Positions 1 through 12,470 are shown, counted from the stretch's first letter. The stretch: DNA of 64,000 nt from Crocodylus rhombifer (GCA_038503035.1 JAVSML010024570.1:1-64000); one strand, 5' to 3'. Numbers and translations: made by a program. The notes: a model not told the origin generated them from the sequence alone.

Positions 1-346
1 TCCACAGCAAGCACCAGACCAAATTCTAACCTCAATTATTATGTCACGTTTTCCATACACTAGAGACTTTTTTTTCCAGTCTTAAAGGGTTATTTTATTT
101 TATTTGAAGGGAAGCAACAAAAATGAACAAAAAAAATGAATTTCCATAACTGAGCCCAGAGAAAAAATAGCTGCTACACTTTACACACAAGCAGAGGAAC
201 CTAAAACCTGAATCCAAATCTCAACCCCAATTGCTAAAAAGTTTGGACACAGATCCCCATTCTGATGCTAGGATTGGTCTCTGATCTTCATTGAACCCAG
301 TCTGCAGTTAGACTGAACACCGAGGCATCTGGAATTTCATTTTTAC

Positions 347-458
347 CTGGCATCCCAGCAGGTCCAGGAGGTCCTGGTGGCCCTTGATAGAGTTTCATTC
401 CAAAATCTCCACGACAGCAGGCACTGCAGTCTGTATTCTGGGGTCCGCTCGGAGGGGG
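347..458 (-). CDS. C1QTNF3: C1QTNF3 second coding exon, cysteine cluster and start of collagen repeat
   Basis: This 112-base exon has acceptor TGCACTCAG at 461-459 and donor CCAG|GTAAAA at 347/346 on the minus strand. It starts in phase 0, matching both donors of the upstream exon, and ends after one base of a glycine codon. The 37 full codons read Pro-rich PPPSGPQNTD, the cysteine cluster CSACCRGDFG, then GPPGPPGPAGMP, the start of the Gly-X-Y collagen-like domain. This is the CTRP3 order: signal peptide, short variable region with cysteines that can form inter-chain disulfides, collagen stretch, C1q globular domain. The remaining collagen exon(s) and the C1q domain are not in the window and should lie beyond base 1. 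The open frame extends past both splice sites, but the flanking residues are intronic. Confidence 0.92.
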
Positions 459-1427
459 CTGAGTGCACAAAAATACACAGTATTTAAATACAGCATTCTG
501 GGATTTCACTGGCTAAACATACACATATGCATCCTGGTAGCAAGGGCTGCATTACAGCCCTAAGTTGGTATATTCTGATAAACTCTCGGGACACTTCTCT
601 TTTTTTACATATCCCAAGCTCAGTGTCCATTTAAAACTAAGGTCCTTCAATTGTTTCTGAGTTACAATATCAAAGAAAAATCTTCCTTTTGAAAAAAAAA
701 ATTAAAATAAAAAAACTGAGTGGCTAAAAATCATAGATCACTGAGCACAGTATCCTGCAAGTCACTGCATACGGGGACAGGGGCTCGCCTGCACATACTC
801 TCAGCAGGATTCTGGTCAGGCAAGCCAGTCTGGATGCAAAAAAGCAGTGGGATCAGAGCTGTGGCTTGGAGCATCTTCAAGAAAAAGAACTCACTCTGCT
901 AGATCTGAATGAGCATGGACCTGGATTTTCAAAAGGGTAAGTGTAAAAAAAAAATCACTAAATTCTAATAATGCCAAAAACTGACCTGGACATAGATAAG
1001 GTGTTGTGAACATGTGACTTAGACCTGTGCAAGACTTTTCAGGCACATCTGAAATGTAAGCACTTATGGAAATATAACATTGCAGGCATTTGGTTATATT
1101 GTGTGCATGTGTGGGCACAAGAGGGATTACAGAGCTCTCCCAACAAGGCACTGTTCCTATTATTAAAATAATGTATCAAGGATAAAGTAATAACTAGCCA
1201 CATTTATTACAGTAACAAAGTCTGATAACAGTTAATGTTCATCCCAGAGTACTATGTATACACAAGTGGCTTTACATTCAAGTGGACTTCACAATCAAGG
1301 ACTGATATATTTCAAACTGCAAGTGATTTTCAGAATTATTCACAAGGAAATAGTGAAGCTACAAGGCCTGTGAAAGGCTAGTTGAAGTGAACCACCCCTT
1401 CTTCTCTCTCTCTTTTTAACACCCAGC

Positions 1428-1542
1428 TAGACAAAGCTTTGGCTGGGATGATCTAATTGGGATTGGTCCTGCTTTGAGCAGGGGGTTGGACTAGATGACC
1501 TCCTGAGATCCCTTCCAGTCCTAATTTTCTGTGATTCTATGA
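1428..1542 (+). mobile_element. CR1 LINE 3' end
   Basis: The sequence reads GGACTAGATGACCTCCTGAG followed by CCCTTCCAGTCCT and ends TGATTCTATGA, the conserved 3' terminus of CR1 retrotransposons with the octamer-type tail. It is a 5'-truncated copy of about 115 bases in intron 1. Confidence 0.85.
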
Positions 1543-3294
1543 TAACTCCAATTTCATATCTTCACTCCCACTTAGGGTGGCCACCTTTTCCTGATGCAAC
1601 AGCAGGATACATGCCCCCCAACATCTCCCAGACAAGCTACCCATGGCTCTGTCCTTCTCTCCAGCCTGGCCCTACGGCTGTGCATTTCTGCCCTGGCCCT
1701 GGGACCCAGGCCCTATGCACCACCCCAGCTGAGCAGCACCCCAGCCCCAGCCCCCAATCCTGCCTCACTCCCTCCCTCACTGTGGGGGCCTCAGTCTGCC
1801 CCCCCCCCCCGCCCACCACCTCCCTCCCGTGTTGCCTATACCCCTTCCCCCACAGACTCACCTGCAGGCAGCTGGGGGAGCTGCTCTCCACCACTGCATG
1901 GGGCTGTATTCCCGGCCATGTGCATGTGAGCATGCACACACGTACACATGGCACCCCCCGTGTCCTGCTTCTCCCAGCCCCAAGCAGCCCTTGCAGGCTG
2001 GAACTCTTCCAGCTTGCAAGGGGAAACACATGGTTTCCTGTTGTCTCGTGGCAAACAGAAAACCTGAATCCCTGCACATGATACTGGGATGACGGTTGAC
2101 AGTTGACAGTGTCCAGGGGAATCTGGGCCAAATCCTGTCCTGGAGTCTTTGAGCCTGGGACTGGGACTTGATGTTCACATTTCAGGACTGTCCCGCCCAG
2201 TAAGGAATGGATGGTCACCCTGTTCCAGTTAGGCATCTTGTCTTTGCCCCTATTGCCAACTTTGCCTTTATGGGAATGCTGAAGTATTTTTTTATTTTGG
2301 AAGACACACCTTGATTATCCTTAATCTCTACCCCATCCTCCCTGCTTTCCCAACTTTTTTTTTAAATTTGCATGACTGAAGAACATTTTGCTATTTATTT
2401 TTCTGTCCTTTGAAAGGTCTAAGACAACCTGAATTCTGGCAATTCTTACTTTATCCTTACACTTCTTGACTTCATGTTGGCTTTTTATCCTTACAAATCC
2501 TTTGATTTCAGAGTGAAAAATCTGGTCACATTCAGTGTCCCAAGTACAATGAATATTCAAGAGAGGTCTCAAGCAACACAGAGCTCCATGCAGATGAATA
2601 ATACATTTTAATGCATTTTAAAGTACAAATTTGAGGATTTCAGACTTAAATATGTAAAATGGATAATGCAAAGCTATTTTCCCTAAACTGGGAAAGTTTC
2701 ATTTCCAACTCACTTGTCAAAGTCCCTACAAACTTGTTGCTTGAAGAGTTTGTGCAATTTTTTTCCTAAACACAAATACAATTCTGTAGGCTGTGAAAAG
2801 CCTCTCACACTTTTCCTGGGATGGGTGGGAAATTAGGGTGAGAGGGAGCACTGAGGATATTTGCTCTATAACTTGCTCTAAACTGTATATGTTTGCATTA
2901 CCTTAATTTGACAGTTACTAAATCTGCTGGTGCAGAAAGACACAACACATGGGCTGGGAGTGTTGCCTTGCTGATGCCCTCTCTCCCAGATCAGCTTGGG
3001 AGAGGACTGGAGCAATGGGGCAAAGCCACGTACCTGCTCCCCAGACCAGGGTCCCTGACCTGAGGAGAAGGCAGGGGGCTTGCTCTGCTGCTCCCTCCAC
3101 AGACAGGACAGCAGGAGCTACAGCAAGGAGAGCTCTCCCAGCACATTTTCTGGCTCCACAGATTTTAAAAGCACCACCTGCACTGCCCAGCTAGGCAACA
3201 GGGGCAGAGTTATTTTTCTAGTGGTAAGAGTTTCAGAGAAAATGGAAAAGAGAAAAGGCCCAGCAGAGAATTCTTTCAGCACCGTCACCGACTT

Positions 3295-3420
3295 GCATAT
3301 CTCAAGAGTAAATTGGATGCTTATCTTGCTGGGATCCTATGACCCCAGCTGACTTCCTGCCCTTTGGACTCGATGATCTCCCGAGGTCCCTTCCAGCCCT
3401 GATGTCTATGAAATCTATGA
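3295..3420 (+). mobile_element. CR1 LINE 3' end
   Basis: The copy contains ATGCTTATCTTGCTGGGATCC, then GGACTCGATGATCTCCCGAG and a tail of repeated TCTATGAAA units. It is a severely 5'-truncated CR1; the left boundary is approximate. Confidence 0.8.
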
Positions 3421-4852
3421 AATCTTAGAGATGGGCTGCATTTTAGGGTCAGGGCATTCCCTTGCATTGCCAGCTGCAAGTATTCTCAGCTGGCATTTGT
3501 TTTTAAATTTTGTTTCCAGGGTCAAATCAGTTCTGAATTAAGTTTCAAATTTTGACTGAGCAGAGCTCAGTCATTCAAGTCTGTGTGGCACTACCACCGG
3601 TACATATCCTACTTCCTGGGCTCATCAGTCTGAGGCTTCAGCTACTCCCAAATCAATGGCAGGCATCCTAAGTCCAGGCTGAAGGTCTTGGTGTTCAGAT
3701 ACCACATAGTCTCGCTTTCCCCTAGCCAAAAGTTTGAAGGAGCAAGCTAGGGGAAAAGCCCAAAAGCAATGCCCCATCACCATATATTGTGTAGCTGAGA
3801 TCCTCGCATTTGGAAGCATTTGTAAACTCTCGCAGGGGTTGACCTGTCCATGGTGCAAGGGACAGGCTTTCACCCTCTAACTACACCATGCCATTCAAGG
3901 CTGAGACTTTTTTTTATATATATAGAAATATGTCATGTCCCAAGTCAAATCAGCGAAAACAATTCCAAAGCCATGAGTCATTCAAAAACCATGTGTAGCA
4001 CACTGCTGCCGGCAAGCATCCTCCATCCCTGCCTGGGGCTTCAGTTACTTCCACATCCTTTGGTGGGCCTCCTACATGCAGATCCAAGCCTGCAGGATGC
4101 AAGTAATACCAAGCAGCTCACAGTCAGCTCTTGTGGAAAGGAGGTGTTCACCATAAATTAGATCAGCTCCTGGCAGCTCTGCTTACCAGGGATGGTGATG
4201 ACAAATCCCTTGGAACATCTTATAGCTACATTTGTTCCCCCAAAATAAACAGACTCTTCAAATATAATCCATCTGTTCTACTAGCCCGCTCATGCTGGAC
4301 TCTCCCTATTGCATCCTGGCTACTGTTGCATCTCGTGTTAAGTGACTCATGAGTTGTTTCTCTCTGCAAGGGAGATTCTCTCTCAGACACTGGAATAATA
4401 TGCAAATACCATAAATTCAACTGTATTCTTATTGGTTAGAGTCACACTTTTTCACCCAAAAAGCAATTCAGTACTGTATGTGTAAAAATAACATGAATAA
4501 TTATACACATGTCCCCATTTATTTCAATGGTACTCTGCATCTGGGACTAGAAGTCCTATTACTTACAGGCAATTTGTATTAAATCATATAACCAAAACTA
4601 AATTAAAATGTAGTGCCTACCTTCCCCCCACCATTCAAATTGTATAGTCCTTCACTAGCATGCCATGTGAGAGAGAGCAGAATAAATAGAATAAAAAACT
4701 CTAAGGGGGCTTTCAATGCACGCTACTAAAATATGTTTGAGGACCTACCCTGAAATCTCCTAGATTAGCAGGTCTGCAGTCACTGAGGAGAAATGGGAGC
4801 AATAATACTACTTTTTTTTGTGCCTCCATTGCTTGAAGTACCCTCTATGCTA

Positions 4853-5655
4853 GGGACAGATATTACACATAAACCATTTTAAGTAATCAGAAACTCGTTT
4901 AAAACTGTAACAGAACAGACTTTCAGTGCACATAAGCCAGTTTGAAAATGGCTGAAACCTGTCTGAGATAAATCTGGTTGAATGTAGTGTCAGACTTAAC
5001 TGGCTTGAGTCAAGCCAGTTTATGCAATGTCTGTCCCACACCCCTTGCTGGTTTAAGATAAACCAGACACCCCCAGCATCCCAGCATGCTCTTTGGGCTG
5101 GGCAAGGCTCTCTGCTCCACAGCTGTTTAAGAAGAGTTTGAACTAATGGAGAGAGACTATTGTTTTGCGGATGGGGTGATAAACACTGTTATCAGCCCCC
5201 TGCTGGTTTACTTGCCTGTCAGTTTGCTGCAGACAGTATAAAGAAGCAAGGAGGGAGATTTAAAAGCTCCATATCACCAACAGATGCATGCATTGCACAG
5301 CCTCCCTTGCCTCAGAGTGTTAGCTGGGGGCTGGGGTCCAGCAACACTTCCCCCCTCACACTTGAGCAGCCAGCAAGAAAAAGCCTGGGATGGTGCAGGC
5401 AGACCTCCCTAATCAGAGCATCCTGCTGGGACCTAGCTACGGCCCTCCTTAGCTTAGCACTATAAAAGGGAAGAGAGGGCTGCTCTAGCATCTCCCCCTT
5501 TTGGCTTCTGGCCTGAGCTACTGCAGACATGTGCCTGTATTTCCTCAGTCCAGAGAGAATGTCTGTCCAGTTATAAACCGGTTCAGCCTAGCCAAGTTAA
5601 ACTAACCTGCAAAGATTGAATCAATTCAGGCTCAGGCTTTTTGAATGCCTGTCCC
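4853..5655 (+). mobile_element. TA-flanked non-autonomous DNA transposon, copy 1
   Basis: An 803-base element begins GGGACAGATATTACACATAAACC and ends TTTTTGAATGCCTGTCCC, so the termini are inverted (GGGACAG...CTGTCCC) and flanked by TA on both sides (4851-4852, 5656-5657). The same ends recur at 11342-11830, 38188, 38623-48096 and 51996-52468, which defines a family. TA duplication suggests the Tc1/mariner-type superfamily. No transposase frame is visible, so it is a MITE-like derivative. Confidence 0.7.
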
Positions 5656-6204
5656 TAGCCCTAAAGTCTGAGATGGCAGCAGTAGCAGCATGCTGAGGAA
5701 CAGCAGAATGAGAAACAGTGATTCACCAGGTGGGGAGGGGAGGCAGGAGAATCTGAAGGCATTCAAAGGCAGAAAATTTTTCCTCTGCTCCCTATGTGCT
5801 CAGAATTTAAATCCTTTTTGTTGTTGTTGTTTTTTACTAAAATGCCTTAGTAAAAGCACTTATCAAGAGACTGTTCTACTGCCATCCCAGTGTTAATATG
5901 CACTTAGAAAACACTATGAAAATTGTTACAGAGGATTTTGAAGCATTAGTAACCTACACATTTTTCCTTTTTCACTCACTAGATGGCCATATGTTTTTAC
6001 ACCAAGTACTTGCAGCTATTCTCTGAGTTGAGCCTGATAATATTTGCATTTCTCTAGCAGGTGGGTAATTTTCAACCAAATAATATGGAATGCTAAGATA
6101 AACAGATGCTCACAATGCCCAGCACACAACTCACTTGCCATCCTGTAGGAAGTGTTTCTAGGGTACAATCTATGACAACATTTGATTGCCCCATTGCTGA
6201 TGGT

Positions 6205-6310
6205 GTGAAATTAGAATTACAGGGTCAGAAGTGACCTCAAGAGCCATCTGTTCCAACCCCCAAAAGCAGGGCTACAGAAGTGGGCTTCAGACCCCTAAGA
6301 ATTCATGTCT
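6205..6310 (-). mobile_element. CR1 LINE 3' end, antisense
   Basis: ACAGGGTCAGAAGTGACCTC and TCTGTTCCAACCCCC are the reverse complement of the conserved CR1 3' region. It is a short, old, diverged copy with approximate limits. Confidence 0.6.
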
Positions 6311-7659
6311 AGCACCTTCACCACTCAGGTATGTGGAAAATCATTTTAATTGCTAGCAGCATAAGGTTTAAGACAAATACTTGCATGGTAGTTCATGGGA
6401 ACATACACAAATGGGTTCATTATTATATATGCCTACTAGTTATACTGTTTCTTTATAGCACATACAATTTAATTAATATTAAATAATGTTAAATATATTT
6501 CCTGATTGTGTCAAAAAGCTTGTATACAGTGCAGTGTAGTTATAGTATTTAAACCTATATTTTGCCATACTTGAATGTACTCCTTAAGTTCCTCAGCATT
6601 ACCTAAGCTCATCTCTGCTTCTCATGAAACAGCTGTGAATCAGCCATTCAACCCACATCAGCCTCTTTCTGCTTTTAGAATACAAGCTGCCATGGTTAAG
6701 TTGAAAAAGGATACAATTCTGTCAGCTAAAATGTAATGATCAAATAATTTGCATTTAGTAGCGACTGAGAATAATACTGCATTTTGCTACTGAGTGTAAA
6801 ATAAACTACATAAAAACTTCAGCCTGCAATAGAACTTCCTATTTATTACTCAAGTTTCATGCTATCCTCTACAACTTTCACTCCTATAAAAAAACAACAA
6901 ATAAAAACCTGTGAATTGTCCTATTTTATGGATGACCAAATGATGGCAAATTTCCTTTGTGGGAAACTAATGCCTAGAATAGTTAAACACTATATAACAT
7001 CTATTATAAAAACTTCACAGTATAAAAAGTAGACTCTGCAGACATTTATACAGCATTCATTTAGCTCTTTTTACAAAAAATAAAATTAAAGGGGCAGCAA
7101 TTTGATATATCATTAAACATATTTAGATCTCAAACCCAATAAAAGTGCCATGAGTTAAAAGAAAAAACAAACACTGCAAAGAATAATGATTTAAAATATT
7201 CAGTATTGCATTAAAATTACCTTCCTAAGCTTAAAAGGATATATTTTCTTACACATAAATTTAAAGTAAACTGTATTTTCCCTGCCAACAGAACAGTGCC
7301 CTTATACATAACATCTGTTTACAGAGCCCATAATTTTCCTCTTTCTTCAAAGGATATAATAAGTTGATCATAAAGCCTTATTTTGCTAGAAAATAAATGG
7401 CACATGCATTGAGAAACTGTGTATTACAATACCTGGTTGAACAGGATCAAGGTTTCAGTAGAGCAATGAGATGCTGGCTGTGTTGTTATCACTTCCCCAC
7501 ACCATGGTTCGTTCTACCACCTAATTAAGAGATTCTGTATAGCAACCCACCAGCATACAGACCAATAAGCATCTTTAATAATCCTATTTTCTTAAATATA
7601 TATCTTAAAAAATTTTCATTAACTTTTAAAGTTATCTTTAGAAGATTAATTCAGAGTAC

Positions 7660-7950
7660 CTGGACTCTGTCTGAGGTAGTCTGCTCTACATCATCTACCT
7701 CTGGTCTCTGGGCTTTTTGGTCTGTAGAAGTGCTATTATCATCAATCGTCCACTCTACAAGTTGACTCCGCTGTCTCAATATTTCCCTGCTTCTGGAACC
7801 TTTATGGCCAGTCTGGTGATGACTTTGCAATACTTTGGCCACTGGTTTATAAGATCCTCTGCTCACCTCCACGTATTCATCTTGACACAGGCAAAATGGA
7901 AGAAAAAATAAAGCCAGCAGATGCCAGCTGATGAAATCCTTGACTGCCAT
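7660..7950 (-). CDS. C1QTNF3: C1QTNF3 (CTRP3) first coding exon, signal peptide plus long-isoform segment
   Basis: This exon encodes the start of C1q/TNF-related protein 3, a secreted adipokine/cartilage protein of the C1q/TNF superfamily. The first true ATG on the minus strand is at 7950; the frame is open slightly further upstream but only from a TTG. Residues 10-22 (HLLALFFLPFCLC) form a signal-peptide core, followed by QDEY, a very characteristic CTRP3 sequence. Residues 29-97 match the extra segment of the long CTRP3 isoform: basic SRSREILRQRS, an N-glycosylation sequon in DDNSTST, then an acidic VDDVEQ tail. The exon ends at a phase-0 donor, CCAG|GTACTC, at 7660. A second phase-0 donor, GGAG|GTGAGC, at 7867/7866 would give the short isoform (28 residues from this exon). 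The next exon is 347-458, joined across a 7.2 kb intron. Identification rests on recognised protein similarity; isoform use is inferred from the donors. Confidence 0.93.
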
Positions 7951-8078
7951 GTTATTCAAAATAATTTCACAGGAGTCCAGAAAATGCCTTTCAGGAGAAG
8001 CCCCTTTACTCCACCAGTAGTTATGTGGTCCTTTCAGCTATTTCCACTATTACGCCTGGCACTTAGATCAGGACCAAG

Positions 8079-8085
8079 TTTTATA
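8079..8085 (-). promoter_or_regulatory. C1QTNF3: Candidate TATA box of C1QTNF3
   Basis: The minus strand reads CCGTATAAAACTTGG here, a good TATA box about 130 bases upstream of the ATG at 7950. Initiation about 25-30 bases downstream would give a 5' UTR of roughly 100 bases with no intron. No other promoter element was assigned. This is a sequence match only; a further upstream non-coding exon cannot be excluded. Confidence 0.45.
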
Positions 8086-8209
8086 CGGTTGTGTGCAATA
8101 AATAAAATGAAAAATGCCAAAGTGACAGGATCCTTCATCCAAAATCAGTCATGCCTCCTTAAACAAGCCAGGCATTATTCATCACTTCACCACCACAAGG
8201 AAAATTGAT

Positions 8210-9130
8210 TTGCATGCTGGAAACGGCCACCACATTTAACGGACTCCTGTGGTTCCTATTTGGGGGCATTAAAGAATGTAACACCTTTTCTTTGGCATGT
8301 TTTTGTTTAAGTGTGAAAAAATGTGATGGAAATGGAGAACATGTGGCTAATGGTTTACATTCCTTGATTAGACATGGAAAGGCTGTGAATTCACACTCTG
8401 AAATGTCTTCTGGATGCAGTCACCTTCCTCATTTGCCAGGAAATTCATACACCAACTGCATCAGCTCAATCTGAAAAATCTTCCAAGAGCAATTAGGAAA
8501 CTAAAGCACAAAAGGAGCTTTTGCACATGATTTTAACTCAGCAGCTATTTCTGACTGCTTTTCATCCACTAAGAAAAGGAAAAAAAAGTTAAATTTCTGT
8601 CAGGTGGCCAATGGTGGAAGGAGACTGGGAAAGCAGTTTTGAAAAACTAAGATTCACAGCACCCCAGTTCTTAGCATTTAGGTTGACCTTTCTTGTCAGA
8701 CGATATTTTTTCCCCTCAAGTTTCCAATGTTTTGCTAAATGCAACTGCCAAACCAAATTTTACCTCTTGGATGCCAAGTAAACGTAAAATTACTGTGGAG
8801 CTTATTTCATGCTGAGAGAAGAGAACCAAAATATGACATACATATACCGATACGATATTCATTTCAATTTTCGAAACTGCCCACTGGTAGGACTCCACAA
8901 TTGCAAGAGAATCCTGCAAACATTGTATGCATTATTTTATAAATATATAGGTAGTCAATCTCCCAGGGCTCCAGTACAGTTATTAAAGCTACAAGGAGCA
9001 TTTCCCAGTATAAGAAAAGTATATGCTATATCAGGAAAGTGCTACTCAGGTGGCTGCAACTATACAAGCAAGCTCTGCATTGTACAGTACTACTATAGTA
9101 TTATGGTGTAACTACAGTTTTATTGATACT
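8210..9130. other. Unassigned sequence upstream of C1QTNF3
   Basis: This is non-coding sequence of ordinary base composition. Short open frames are unsupported by splice sites or recognisable protein sequence, and I see no repeat family here. Confidence 0.5.
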
Positions 9131-9139
9131 ACTGCATTT

Positions 9140-9246
9140 ACACTAAGGGCCAGACTCTATTCTACCTGTTAGGCATCTAACTGAACTCGGGCACCTATGG
9201 GCAATTGTATTCCATCCTGCTGAAGTCCTGAAAAATCATTAATGCA
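9140..9246 (+). repeat. Diverged interspersed repeat (inverted match to 21280-21362)
   Basis: GGGCCAGACTCTATTC, a central AGGCATCTAACT, and TATTCCATCCTGCTGAAGTC resemble the reverse complement of 21280-21362 (GGGCCAGATCTTATTC ... TATTCCACCCTGC). This indicates an old interspersed family. The class is unknown. Confidence 0.45.
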
Positions 9247-9269
9247 TCTACTACTTTTGTAACGACTGC

Positions 9270-11330
9270 ATCTTGCCTTTAAGATTGAGTCACAAAAAAG
9301 CTGCCTGGCAGCCCAGTAGGGCTCCATGGGGCTGTGCCCAAGCATGGGGGATTCTCCTGGGCTCCGTGTCAGGGCTGTGTGTATATTGTGGGGTGCTTTG
9401 TGATGGGGTGCAGGGCCAGGCCCTGGGACACGGGTGCCCAGATGTCAGGGAACATGCACAGGAAAACAGATGCCTCCCATTCCCCACCCCCTGCCTGAAG
9501 CTGACAGATGCCTGTGGTTGTAAAATGACGTAACAGGGGGTTGGGGGCATGCTCACCTGTGCCCAGCAGCCACTCGGGGTTGCCCAGGTGCTTGGCCGCA
9601 CCCAGCGGTCTCCAGCAACCCAGGATCTGACAGGACATTCTAGGAGGCATGCAGGAGCAGCCCTACCCGCTGGCCTCAGCCAGTGCAGGCAGCCTGCATG
9701 CCCCTCGCCCTCCCAACCAAAGGGCAAATGTGCGCTCCATTCGCTACTGGTCTAACCTGTAACACATACAGAAAACCATATAACTTAGATAGCTTCCACC
9801 TAGGGCTTTTCAAATGTTTCTGCTTAGCCAAAGTTTCTGTGGCTCCCATGAAGACAGGCTTAAGGCTCAGACAGTAGTGACTGAGGAAGCACAGCTGTAG
9901 CTCCAGAGCCAATTGTTGCAATGAGTTCACACAGGAATAATGTTCAAACCCCTGTAGACAATATGAAAGAAGAGAAGTTTAAATGGGCTGGAAGGGATTC
10001 ATTTGACATGGAGACATGCAATTAAGCATGTTAAAAATATTACTCCCTGTTTATCATTCCATTCCAGCTCAGGATGCCTTCTTTTTTCCTCTTTTCCCCA
10101 AGATTTTTAGAACTTGGGAAAAGCAGAAAGCAGTTCAGGACTGGGAGCAGTAGAAGAGGACCAAATATATTGCCTAAGAGTATGTACAAGCGTTACATTT
10201 AAATCATCCTAACCAAGCTTAAGAAGATCTAAATTCCCCAATGTGCAAGTGTTCACTGGCTTCAGGTCACCCCAAAATGGCATGCCCTATCTAAAGTCAG
10301 TTCTCATCAGACAAGAACCAACTTTAGATGGACATGGGGTTAACTTAAACACTTGCATGGGTCCCTAGCACAGCCCTTTAACTAGGAAAAGCCAGCCACT
10401 CTTCACAGCCTCAGGGTTATGCTGTTTCTATCCCCCAAACCCTGACCAGGTTGTCCCCTGGTCCAGGCTACAGTCAAGAGTCAGGAGCAGCTGGGTTAAG
10501 AGGTAAAGTTCTGCAAGGCACCAAGACAGAGGCAGTCACTGCAACAGAGCCACAAGCCAGGGAGTCAGAAACAAGAAGCTGGAATCTAGATCAGAGTCAT
10601 GAACTCTGGGGTCCAGAGCAGGCACCTGCCACTGCAGGGAACCAGGATGTGGGCAATTGCCAAGCTAAGGCAGGAACCAGCAAGTCCAGAGCAAAGGGAT
10701 CCAGGGTTGAACGTGGGCAAAAGGGCCAGCTGGCAGTAACACAGAACTGCAAAACTAGGAACCAGCAGACAGCAACCAGGTAAATAAAAACAAGGGGCCA
10801 AGAGCCCAAAGCTAACAGAGAGGCACCTGTCCTGTTAAGTAGTCTACCGTGAACTGAAAGGGCTGCTGCTAAGAAGCAGGCAGCCATGCTCATGCATACA
10901 ACTGGGAAGTAATTAGGTTGCTGACTGCCAGGCCCATTCAGGACCAGCAGGGAGCAATTTAGCCTGCCCGCTGCCCTGACTCCTGCCCTGACCCATGGAG
11001 ATGATTGGACAGTGTTCATCATGAGCTAAAGAAGGCAAGCCCCCAGCAGTCATACTGTAGGGAGCTCTACTGGAGTCCCAGTGTGATGGGGTTGATGTCA
11101 CTATAACCCCCAGAGGCTACCACTGGGCTCCCCGAGTCCTGCAGCACATGAGCTGCAATATATCAGAGGAAGAATACAAAGAGTAAGGGATACAGGTTAC
11201 TGCATGTTTGTGCATACAGCACACACTTTCCCCCACCCCCAACCAGATGCTGGTGCATTATATGCAATCAATATGGTAAGAACAGTTTCTGCCAATTACT
11301 GGCAAAAGTCCAAGTAAAATATATACAAGA
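9270..11330. other. GC-rich then A/G-rich intergenic sequence, no gene seen
   Basis: About 9280-9760 is GC-rich with overlapping open frames on both strands but no recognisable domain. About 10440-10800 is rich in short direct repeats of CCAGAGC/AACCAG/CAGGCA type. It looks like a degraded interspersed repeat rather than coding DNA. Confidence 0.4.
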
Positions 11331-11341
11331 CTCACAGGCTA

Positions 11342-11830
11342 AGTGCAGATAGTCAAAAAGCCCAAGGCTGAATTGATTCAATCTCTACAGGTTTCTCTAA
11401 ACTGTGTAGATTGAACAGATAAACAAAAGAACAGACATTTGCTTTTGATCCTAGAAATGCAGCCACATGCCCAGGCCAGAAGTTGGAGGGGTAAGGGGTG
11501 CTAAAGCACACCTCCCTTCTTAGCTGAAGCAGACAGCTTGGATCAAGGCCAGCCTGCCCACTCTGTGAAGGGGGAGCTTGTGGAGGTGGTGAAAAGCATC
11601 TTGGGAAACTAGGAAACTGAATTACCTTGAATCTGGAGGGGATCTGGGACAGAAGTTCAATAAACTGATTTAACCTAAATCAGTTAAGTCTGATGCTACA
11701 TCCATCCAGATATAATTTAAACCAATTTCAGCCATTTTGCAAGTGGTTTATGTGCACTGAACTTCTGTTCTGTTACAGGTTTGAACTGGTTTCTGATCAC
11801 TTAAACTGGTTTATGTGTAACTTCTGTCCC
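11342..11830 (-). mobile_element. TA-flanked non-autonomous DNA transposon, copy 2
   Basis: The copy starts AGTGCAGATAGTCAAAAAGCC and ends with CTTCTGTCCC next to TA (11831-11832); TA also precedes it (11340-11341). In reverse complement its right end (GGGACAGAAGTTACACATAAACC) matches the start of the copy at 4853. The central part is shorter than in copy 1. It is oriented opposite to copy 1 and has no coding capacity. Confidence 0.7.
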
Positions 11831-12470
11831 TACAGGGAACACTGAGCAGGCTCTGGTCCCTGGCTGGTGCTACTCTGTTACTTACCACAAGGAAAGATTG
11901 TTTTTTCTTCATTCTGCCTTTCATAAACAGGGTGCACATTATATTCTTACATGTTTTGTATGTGAGAAAACACAGTATTTTACAATATCACTCAAGAGTT
12001 GGAATATAAGGCTCCCTGCAACATCCAATCCCGTGACCATATCCGCATGAGCATGGATGTTTGGTTCCCCAAGGACAACTAGCAGCAGGACACTTTGTGC
12101 CACCACTAGTTGTCCCTGGGAAATACCCATGTCATGCACCGTCTGGCATGTCACAGGGTACTCTGGGTGAGGTAGGGGAGGCTGGGGCCAGCACTGGGCT
12201 GGCCCAAGCAGCCTTACCTGGGGTCCTAGGGGCCTACTGGGGCTGCAGCAGAGGGGATCCTGCCACTCAGACACTGGCTAGCAGCTGGAGCATGGCTCTG
12301 GCCAGCCAGGATCCAATTTTAAGTGATGCATGCTGCCCCTGCATGCACCCCTCCATATTTGGGTTTTTTGCATGGATTTTTTTGACCCCTGCATATCTCC
12401 TGAATTTACATGTGCAGTGGTCAGGAAAAACCCACTGTGCTGCTCCCTTGCAGCATGGAGAACAGCTGAA

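Larger units (their letters stand above)
459..7659 (-). other. C1QTNF3: C1QTNF3 intron 1
   Basis: This is a 7.2 kb intron between the two coding exons. It contains CR1 3' tails at about 1428-1542 and 3295-3420, a TA-flanked DNA transposon at 4853-5655, an antisense CR1 fragment at about 6205-6310, a G/C-rich stretch around 1560-2230, a (TTG)n-like tract near 5815-5832, and A/T-rich sequence from about 6320 to 7640. I saw no further exon. If the 7867 donor is used, the intron starts at 7866 instead. Confidence 0.85.

Noticed and set aside
1539..2236. Overlapping 180- and 199-residue frames on opposite strands
   Set aside because: Located in a GC-rich part of the C1QTNF3 intron with no splice-site or protein support.
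5815..5832. TTG repeat as a regulatory tract
   Set aside because: A short simple repeat in an intron with nothing else to support a function.
7951..7959. Upstream extension of the C1QTNF3 frame by three residues
   Set aside because: The extension begins at TTG, which is not a normal eukaryotic start; the ATG at 7950 gives a proper signal peptide.
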